The notes under the pieces are model-generated. The model had not been told where the DNA came from and searched no databases. It was given only the letters and a program-made list of their open reading frames with translations. Made by a program: the position numbers and the translations under genes. A DNA stretch of 64,000 nt from Syngnathus acus (Eukaryota > Chordata > Actinopteri > Syngnathiformes > Syngnathidae): assembly GCF_901709675.1 (NCBI RefSeq), contig NC_051101.1:2288501-2352500 (forward strand), in the 5' to 3' direction. Numbering within the stretch: position 1 is the first letter of the stretch; every line of letters begins with the position of its first letter. Shown piece by piece: positions 47,803 through 64,000 of the stretch.

Positions 47803-47816
47803 GTCGCCATCTAGCG
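47803..47816 (-). promoter_or_regulatory. CTCF-like motif
   Basis: The minus strand reads CGCTAGATGGCGAC, a moderate match to the CTCF core, between zbtb7b and hcn3. Confidence 0.3.
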
Positions 47817-49659
47817 ATCACTGACATTTAAACACACACCCGGCTTCCGGCAGCACTGAACTTGCCATAAAACATCCTTGCATGATTTGTGTCGTATATT
47901 TACAGGATATAGTTAATTTGCTTCATAAAAGTCGTATACGTGCCTCATAAGTGGCCACCGTAAAAAAATCCTGATGCAGTGGAGAGCCGCTGCTCGGTTC
48001 AGGGGCCAGGGTGATATTCATTTACATGGAGACGAGATGGGACGGCTTTAGGTAAGCTTAACCTTGGATACAAGCAAGGGCGCCCCGCTGAGAGCCGGTG
48101 AAATTACCGCCGAATGAAGGTGCAAGTGGCTACAAGTGAATCCAGACATCACGTGTGAGGCCGACAGATACAAGGTCACCATGCATGGAACAGCGACACA
48201 CGAGACCTGCACTTGAACGGAAAGGAAGGAAAATGCCTCTTGTATTGTTGTAACATCAATTTAAGTTGAGCCACTGTTCAAAAATAATTCACATGACTTG
48301 AATATTAAAGACTGAAGCGCATTATTGCAAAAATCGGTGTAAATAAACAAGTATGATCACGTTCACGCTTCAAGTAGTCGGTAGGTTAATCAAGTTAGTT
48401 CGCGTAATATTTTGGATTAGCACGTATGTGAAAGCGTAGCAAAAATGATTTATATATCAATTCATCGATCCATGGTTTGTTGTTTCCTTACCTGAAATTA
48501 GAAGCAGACAATTTTGTCAGTTCCTTTCTGGCGCCGTTGTTGTCTCTGTGCATGAATTATGCATGCTAGGAGAAGGAGGCACAAACATACACAAATAAGC
48601 AAGCACATGCTCCAACACAGCCCACGGGATGATATCTAAAGCAGCTTTATTCTTATTATATAGTCACACTTACAACATCATCATGACAATCGCTGTCATC
48701 TGCTCCTCCACCACTCTTGACATGAAATGTTCTTTCCTTTTTTTTTTATTGACTCCATTCAAATGCTAGAGCTGTGATAAATAGAAAATCAAACGTTTTG
48801 GTCCTCATATATAGATACTGTATCGTCTAGGCATCATGGTATCCTCGTTGCTACCCACACACAACATCAAACGCAAGCGGAAATGGAGGCAAAGCGAGCG
48901 GGCTCGGCCGCCCGCCGCCGTGTGAACAAGAGGCTGATGGAGTGTGGCGAAAACCGAGAGCGTTTGCCCGCCAAGCTGTGAAGTCACATGAAAGCTGTGC
49001 GGACGCAGATGAAAGCCGGAGAGGAAGGTGGTCGGTCGGGCAGCCGGGCGGCCGGCTACGTATTTACAACCAGCCAAACCAAAGTAGCAGTCAAAACTAC
49101 AACTGACACTAAAACATTTGCTGCGTGTGGGGGCAAAACAAACTATACACATACACACACGTGGGACGAATCAAAAGCAATGTTTGTGGTGATCTGGTTG
49201 TTGTTTTGGTGAAGATGGGAAGCAAGATGAAGCCGTGCGTATTGCCTGTATGCATTTGCTCGCTCCTTACACAAACAAGTGGGCGGGGGGCACATTTTTT
49301 TATATTCATAGTTTCAGTACAGTGACATACATTACTGTGCATAAGTCTTGGGTCACAATTCCATTTGGTGAGCTTTGAATGTTGGAGGGGTTGGACACGT
49401 CAAGCGTGCTGTCCTCTTTAACAAAAACAAGACACTTAATATTTGCTAAACTGGTAGAATAAAACAAGTCTACTCAACTGATAACAGCCAAATTGTGATT
49501 TTAGCCACATTTTTTTTTACATTGATATTTCTCATCAAAACATTCAAGTAGATTACTGCACTCTAGATGCGTGAAAGCATCAAAGCTCGGAGTGTCCAAA
49601 GACTTATGCACGGCTGTCTCACACATATTGCTGTTGACAATGTCCCCCGCCCATGTCAT

Positions 49660-49665
49660 TTTATT
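49660..49665 (-). terminator. hcn3: Candidate hcn3 polyadenylation signal
   Basis: Minus-strand AATAAA about 220 bp after the hcn3 stop codon; more distal hexamers exist, so the used site is uncertain. Confidence 0.45.
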
Positions 49666-49883
49666 TTTATTTTTTGCTTTTGCATCCACGGAAAGGTCCG
49701 AGCTTGGCCCAAACAACCGTTGTCGAACCACATCTTAAACGTTCCTTCCTCGACGCTTGGCCCAGCCGAGTCACACAAACGGATGAGCGATGTTCTAAGA
49801 CGCTCACATCCTAGCGTGAATGCAAACACGGTGACGCACCGGGATGCGTGGAGATGGGTCGGAGCGACCTCTTATGGTTTTGC

Positions 49884-58213
<8,330 letters not shown>

Positions 58214-58257
58214 TTGTGAGGTAGAGCAAAACCTCAGCGGGGGGGAACTATCCACGA

Positions 58258-58425
58258 CCGTATTCAGAGCAGTGGCACATCTGTAAGGTTTTTGGACTTT
58301 GGAAGCGGAAGGTAACAGTTTGAGTCTGGCAACTCGTTAGCGAGATGCTAGTCTGCTTCCGACCTAATGTCGAGGTGCCCTTGAGCAAGTCCTGACCTCC
58401 TGAGCTCATGAGGTGCACTCCATTC
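58258..58425 (+). mobile_element. tRNA-derived SINE next to the hcn3 start
   Basis: An A-box-like CAGAGCAGTGGCA (58265-58277), a degenerate B box CAGTTTGAGTCTGG (58316-58329), and then GAGGTGCCCTTGAGCAAG (58372-58389), a core phrase that I recognise from widespread teleost SINEs (GGTGCCCTTGAGCAAGGCACC). Order and spacing match such elements. It is on the opposite strand to hcn3 and its head ends only about 45 bp upstream of the hcn3 ATG. The 3' end is approximate and target duplications were not identified. Confidence 0.65.
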
Positions 58426-60114
58426 GCGCTGACATTTATCCTTACATGTCTGCGTGCAGTTCTTTGCCAGTAGTGGCTGACGCACAAAGACAGCAGTGTG
58501 ACTTGAATATGAGAATGAGAATTAATTTGAAATATTCAAAGAGTCATTGTCAAGGCTGAGCGCCTTTTGAGGGCACACTCAATCTCCATTTGGTGGCAGT
58601 GTGTGACGTTTGTCCTCACAGATGTTTTAACTCTCCTTCCTCGTCCTTGAACGCTCCGCCAGAGGCCCGCCCTCGCCGCTCCACAGCCGCCCTCATCGCT
58701 CCAACGCTGGCCACGTCGCGCTCCCGAGTCGGCGCTGCGAAGAATGACGGATCGCACTGCCGCTCGCTCATGCAACCTGATCCCTTTGCCCGCGCACGAC
58801 GAAGGATGGTCGGGTGGACGACGTGCAGACAAGTGGCAAGGGCGTTCGATTCGCTGTCAGCGGGGTCGAAGGTGCTCAGTGAGGGGCGCACTAAATTAGG
58901 CTCCCACTCGCCGAAATTGAGTCGCCACTGAAGGCACGGTGACGTCCACGGGTGGGGTGAAAAGAAAAAACATCAAGGTGACGGAAAAAGCGAAGACGCG
59001 CCACGAACCTCGCTCACTCCCAAAAAAGAAAGCCACTGGACGGCCGCTGCTCCAGACCGAACGTGGCCACTTTCTCCTCAACATCATCCACGCGCGCTCC
59101 CCACTCGCGAGGACCTTCCGTGTCATCGTGTCCACAAGGACGCGCGCTAATGACAATTCGGATCATGACAGCATCCTTTTCCTCGTCGTGGCTCTTCAAC
59201 AACTTGTTGAGCGGTCCAAGTGTCTGCTCTCCTTCCGTCCTTGTGAAGACAGCCGAGCGTGTGACGTCACGCGCGGATTTCACTTCTCCCCACGAGGTCG
59301 TATCCTCGCAAGTCCTAGGAAGTAAATACAATACATCCACCTCTCGTTGTCTGTGTTGAAGGTGTGGACTGAATGGACCTGTCGTCATGACGTCCGAACC
59401 CTCCCCAACGTCCCCCAGACGCACGCGCGCGCTCACTCGCTCGCTCCCGGCCGATGGTGCGTCATCCACGCGCGCCTATCCGAGGGGGAGAGCGTGACCC
59501 TAAGATAACGTGACATGCTATTCCCTGCAAATTACTCAACTGCAGATGGGGCAGACGACGAGGCAATTTGGGAAGAAGGTCTTAAGTAGTAGAAAGCAGC
59601 GATTCTCAAAGTGGGCATGGAAGTATCCCTGAAATTACTTTCATTTTAAAAATTCAATGAAATTAAAAATTATATTAATTTGATAGTTAATTAATTTAGT
59701 TGCCAGACTTAATTAGATTAAATTAAACTGAATAAAATTACCAAATTCAAACAAAATGTACAACAATTAAAACACGCATTAAAACTGCATTGTTTAAATT
59801 CATGTTTAAAGACGATCCACTCTTTCCTCAGACTGACATGGAAATGTCTGAGAGGCTGGCTTAGGAAGGAGTGAATAAAATAAAGCGCCATAAAGGACTG
59901 CCTAATGAGTTTATGACGGAGCGGTACGCTGCAGCGAGCATCTGGATCATCTCAGCAGACAAAAGACCACAAGTCATATCTCATATCTGCTCTCGTAAAA
60001 TAAAACTAAAAAACTGCTCTTGCCGGAAGACTGCGAGTGAAATAAAAGGACAGAGTCCATAATCACATAAGAAAAGGAGCACAAGAGGGAGGGTACGGTG
60101 TGATTGGTTCTAGT
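58426..60114. other. hcn3 upstream region and gap to pklr
   Basis: No coding gene is supported. From about 58.6 to 59.5 kb the DNA is CG-rich and probably contains the hcn3 promoter; it includes an exact CRE palindrome at 59262-59269. From 59.6 to 59.8 kb it is strongly AT-rich. Frames on both strands across the CG-rich part have no recognisable domains. Confidence 0.5.
59262..59269. promoter_or_regulatory. hcn3: CRE palindrome in the likely hcn3 promoter
   Basis: TGACGTCA, an exact CREB/ATF site, about 1 kb upstream of the hcn3 ATG inside a CG-rich patch. Function is inference. Confidence 0.35.
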
Positions 60115-60120
60115 TTTATT
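60115..60120 (-). terminator. pklr: pklr polyadenylation signal
   Basis: Minus-strand AATAAA 71 bp after the pklr stop codon. Confidence 0.7.
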
Positions 60121-60190
60121 TGAGAGTCATTGCTTTGAAAACAGAAGGAAGGAGTTAGCGAGCTTGACATAGCGAACCGGCGGCTGACGC

Positions 60191-63100
60191 TTATGTGACG
60201 TTGATGGCCCTCATGATGTTGGTGTGACCCGACCCAGGGATCCAGCCAGTCACAATGATCACCATGTCCCCCTCTTTGAAGAAGCCTCTGGCCTTGCCTG
60301 CACGCGCCCCACAACAAAGCGCCCGGGGTCAGCGTAAGGCCGCAAACTACAACGGGGCCACCCTGCTGGCGACCGAGCTCAAATTTCGACTTAAGTTGAA
60401 GCGAACACTGCGTTTTGGCAGGCGACATTGCAACGGTGGCGGCGGCCAAACTCACCTATGTCCATTCCAAAGTTGACCCGGTTGTCGACATCGTCAGCCC
60501 AGACGGGCGCGGGCAGAGGGTGAAAGAGGACGGGGAAGACACCTCGGAGCAACTGCGACTGACGCGACACCTGAACAACAACACAGGTTCACTTGTTGTC
60601 TTTTTGTACAATGTAAATTTTATCCTGCACATTTCAAAATGGATTCATACTGATGATGCTTATTTATATGTTCTCGCTCAACAGGATGAATGCAATTCCT
60701 TTGAAGGAAACGCTTATCATAAGTCACACTTAAACTACAAGAATAATCAACCGGGGTTCCCTTTCGAGATGGCTAATAATAACTAAGAGCAAAACGGTGG
60801 CACTTTCAACCCAATTAAGGCGACCTGTTTGACTGCGTTGGCACCGCCTTCAGAGCAGCTCAGCGCCTTGCAAACGGCATTCGAGGCCAGGCCCAGATGT
60901 GAGGCGCCGAATAACTCAATCGACGACTGACCTTCAGGCGGCACTCGTGCGGATTTGCGACGCGTGTGGGTACACGTTTAGAATCCAGCCGTGGCCTACA
61001 TTTGAAACTACTTTGTGCACCTTTGGGGAATTTACAGTGTAACGTGTCACTAAATTGCATTTACAAAAAAAAAAAAGAATCATGTCTCCCATGCAATATG
61101 AAGATTATTCAATGTACTTTTTTTTTTTTCTGTTCGATACATCTTTGCTATCATCACAGTCAAATGTTGACTCGAAGATGCAAAGTGCAGTTTGATATGG
61201 GTGTTAGAACAATGGGAAAAGTGATAACTAGTTTTCATGGCGTTCTTGGCACGTGCCTCTTTAGCCCGGTGGGCGAGCCAGTTCTGTTTGCAAACGCATC
61301 TTGTGTTGCGACGCTAACAAAGACAAGAGCCGCCGTTGAAACGCAGTCGGTTTACCGCCGTCGAGTTGCGCGTACCTGCGGGCTCCTGGTGACTGCAATG
61401 ATTGGACATCGAGGCCGATACCTGGACAGGAGCTGCGCTGACCTGCACACAAGTATGCTTCGTGTGGTTTTTTTTTTCCAATGAGGGAAATGACATCCCT
61501 AAATAGTGGGGGGTTTTTTCTTTTCTTTTTTTGGGGTCGCAGTGCTCACCTGCCACTGGTGGTGAGGACAATAATGGCGCCAGCGCAACACTTAAAGGAT
61601 GACTCAACGGCGCCGATAGCCGTCACCTCCGTGGGGTCCGAGGACAGAGGAGTCAGGCGGCGCAACTCCTCAAATAGCTGCTGGTGGAAAATGGCCGCCT
61701 CTGCCTCCCTGCAGATCTGACAGCACGAGACAGGGCGAGAGACAAAGACAGTCAGCAGGGTGGGGGGAGGCTTAAATGTGGAGCATGCACGCACGCACCG
61801 AATGCATCATGGCGACCGCCTCCACGGGAAACAGGCCCTTGGCAGTCTCGCCGGACAACATAACGCAGTCTGCTCCATCCAGCACGGCGTTGGCCACGTC
61901 ACTGCCCTCGGCTCGCGTGGGCCGCGGGTGGGCCACCATGCTCTCCAGCATCTGCGCACACACAAAAGCTAATGTCAAACTTGTTTGCATCTGAGCCGTA
62001 GCTCGTCACGGATGTCCTCCGGGGGCATAATGGCGAGACCACAAAAATATACAACCGCAAGAGGTGTCAAAGACACGTAGTTTGATTTGAAGTTCTAAGT
62101 GTTCTAAAAATACATAAACGAGAAAATGGAAAACCTGTTGAGTAATAAGAATCCATCGACTGCATATTTGTAGAGTCAATGCAAATATTGATTGTTATTG
62201 CTCATGTACCGAACAGCGCCTTCGCGCATGATTGCTCATTACTGGGCAATGCAAATGTTGAGGAGACAATTTAGTGGGGGCAAAACCACGTTCCTGACCT
62301 GCGTGGCACAGATGACAGGCTTGCCAGTTGAGTTGCAGCGACCGATCATCATCTTCTGGGCGATGAAGACTTTCTCGGCGGGGATCTCTATGCCCAGGTC
62401 GCCCCTGGCAACCATCACGCCGTCGCTTTCCGCTAAGATCTCCTCAATGCTGAAACGCAGGGGGAGGGGATTCATATTTGGGGATGAGAGCAAAATAGAA
62501 GATTTGACCGTAGCGCCCTCTCTGACTCACGTGGCACGCATCCAAAACGAGCGCGCTGCAGATGAGACAGTTATGACAAATATAGCGTCGTAATTGCGCC
62601 GAGTCAAATATTCATGAGACGCTCGAGAAAAATTGATCATCATAAATGGCTGGCGGCTAAGTGACGGTGGGCATCGGATCAGAATGCTAAACTGTGTCAA
62701 GACACATTAAGTGGCGGCCGTTTGTCACTTCAAGTCACAGATTGTGAGAGAAAGCGCGAGCCGACAGATGCCGTCGCCTCCGTGACAGCTGGCAGGCAGC
62801 CGTCAAACCGGCACGCTGTCGGCGACCACGACAAGAAGTAACTGCGGCCTTCCCCAATGCAGGCTGCCTTTCGGCTCTTTTTCTCAACGACATGGAACGG
62901 ACGGATTCACGGTAGCGGCAATGTTCCTGCAATGAGGAGCACGTGATCGGCGGGTCTTATTTTTGGACTCACTTCTGGACCCCTTGGCGACTCTCCACCT
63001 TGCTGATCACCTTGATGTCTTTGCCGTGCGGGCCCAGGGCTCGCCTGACGTCGCGGACGTCCTGCGCCGAGCGGATAAAGCTGGCGAAGACCATGTCCAC

Positions 63101-63492
63101 ACCCTGCGCCACGCCGAACCTCAAGTCGGCCTCGTCTCGCTCGCTGACCGCCGGCATGTCGATCAGGTCGCAGCCGGGCAGGTTGACGCCTTTGCGGCTG
63201 CCCAGCACGCCGTCGGCTTCAACCACCGTGTCCACCCAGTCCGGACCTGCGCGCCGCCCGTACTTCAGAATCGAGGTTGCGGCTAATGCGAGAATCTTTT
63301 CGTACCCGTTTCCAGAACTTTCAGCCCAATGAGGCCGTCATCGATGTAGATCTTGCCGCCCCTCTTTAGGACCTGCGGTAGGCGGGGATAGTCCACCCAG
63401 ATGGTCTTGCCGTCTGTGGAGTCTTTGTCAGCCTGTGCCGTCACCACATGGACATGGCTGCCCTTTTCCAGCTTCACCTCCTCCTCCACTTT
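60191..63492 (-). CDS. pklr: Pyruvate kinase L/R, 3' eight exons (5' part beyond right edge)
   Basis: Catalyses phosphoenolpyruvate plus ADP to pyruvate plus ATP, the last step of glycolysis, in the cytosol. Exons: 63306-63492, 62973-63246, 62299-62449, 61799-61951, 61550-61716, 61376-61442, 60456-60570, 60191-60297; together 406 residues plus stop. [12 protein letters not shown] carries the active-site Lys and metal-binding Glu; [13 protein letters not shown] the metal-binding Asp; MLSGETAKG is a family motif; LTTSGRSAQL is the fructose-1,6-bisphosphate loop and WADDVD and PGSGHTN complete that site, so allosteric control is likely. [23 protein letters not shown] and [13 protein letters not shown] resemble PKLR more than PKM, and hcn3 is adjacent. 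Exon lengths 187, 274, 151, 153 and 167 match the family. The expected 182-nt exon is split into 67 plus 115. The donor of 61799-61951 is GTGCGT. The A and B-domain start exons are missing. Confidence 0.93.
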
Positions 63493-64000
63493 CTACACAA
63501 ACAAAAACACATCACTGCATGCTGGCTGAATGGGGATCAGGTCTCATGCTTGCCTTCCTGCTATTTGTTTGTTTATCATGCACTTTGATTTAAAAACAAA
63601 TCCCCCGTAGTGGCATTTTGTGTTGATTTAACTCTGCCCATAAGCGGCTCAAATGATGAATCATGATCACTGTCAGCGATGAGGTTAAAAGCCATCTGCT
63701 CCATTTAAAGTTGCTGTCAGATGGCAGGAAGCATCGTTAGCTGCCCAAATCCCGAGTGTGTTCAGAACACTTGCATACTTTCTCCTTGACGACGTAACTC
63801 AGAGGCCGGCGCGTGTGTCATGTGGAGCAGCCAGTAATCCAATCAAGACATGAAAAGGTTTCCAACGGCTTGCAGTCATTTAGCATGCAAAGTAGGCGAC
63901 GTGCAATGCAACTACAAAAGAACATGATAACATGGCCCAAAATAGCGCATACCACCACCTGTTGTTGTAGTGGTTGCCAAGATTCAATACCCCGAAAGAG
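63493..64000 (-). other. pklr: pklr intron (partial, runs off right edge)
   Basis: Lies upstream of the first visible pklr exon, whose acceptor (TGTGTAG) is at 63493-63499. No coding exon, such as the one encoding GPEIRTG, is recognisable in it. Confidence 0.6.

Larger units (their letters stand above)
47251..49659. other. Gap between zbtb7b promoter and hcn3 3' end
   Basis: No coding gene recognised. Contains a poly-G run (about 47301-47313), a CATT microsatellite at 47497-47521, a CTCF-like motif at 47803-47816 and AT-rich DNA from about 48.2 kb. Minus-strand AATAAA hexamers here (for example 48646-48651) could serve as distal hcn3 poly(A) sites. Confidence 0.5.

Overview
This window is vertebrate nuclear DNA, almost certainly from a ray-finned (teleost) fish. 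Genes are split by short GT/AG introns. There are long CA/TG, CATT and GGAT microsatellites, fish-type tRNA-derived SINEs, an L2-like retrotransposon tail, hAT-type MITEs, and gypsy and copia relics. Protein matches were made from remembered family sequences, so paralogue calls rest on diagnostic motifs and gene neighbourhood. Exon borders were read by hand from splice consensus, reading phase and family exon lengths.

Layout. Positions 1-22500 are the visible part of a very large first intron of foxo6 (minus strand); only its first coding exon, 22501-22974, is in the window. Next come med18 (Mediator subunit 18, minus, 28680-29983), a transposon-rich gap with a gypsy-type LTR joined to a copia relic (31206-32034), and a complete 12-exon CYP4B/CYP4T cytochrome P450 (plus, 32498-35260). 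After these lie zbtb7b (BTB and four zinc fingers, minus, 38721-40465, with a probable non-coding first exon near 46.9 kb), hcn3 (pacemaker channel, minus, 49884-58213), and the 3' eight exons of pklr (pyruvate kinase L/R, minus, 60191-63492, running off the right edge).

The genes are not an operon and do not act together. They are neighbours whose human counterparts, as I recall, lie on chromosome 1 (FOXO6, MED18 and CYP4B1 on 1p; ZBTB7B, HCN3 and PKLR on 1q21-22). That agreement is independent support for choosing foxo6, zbtb7b, hcn3 and pklr over their paralogues.

No novel gene system is apparent. The most notable points are two apparent extra introns that split exons whose summed lengths match the mammalian single exons (in hcn3 and pklr), a greatly enlarged hcn3 C-terminal tail, a SINE ending about 50 bp upstream of the hcn3 start codon, an hcn3 exon bracketed by UG and CA repeats at its splice sites, and a clean retrotransposon insertion with a perfect 16-bp target-site duplication in the foxo6 intron.
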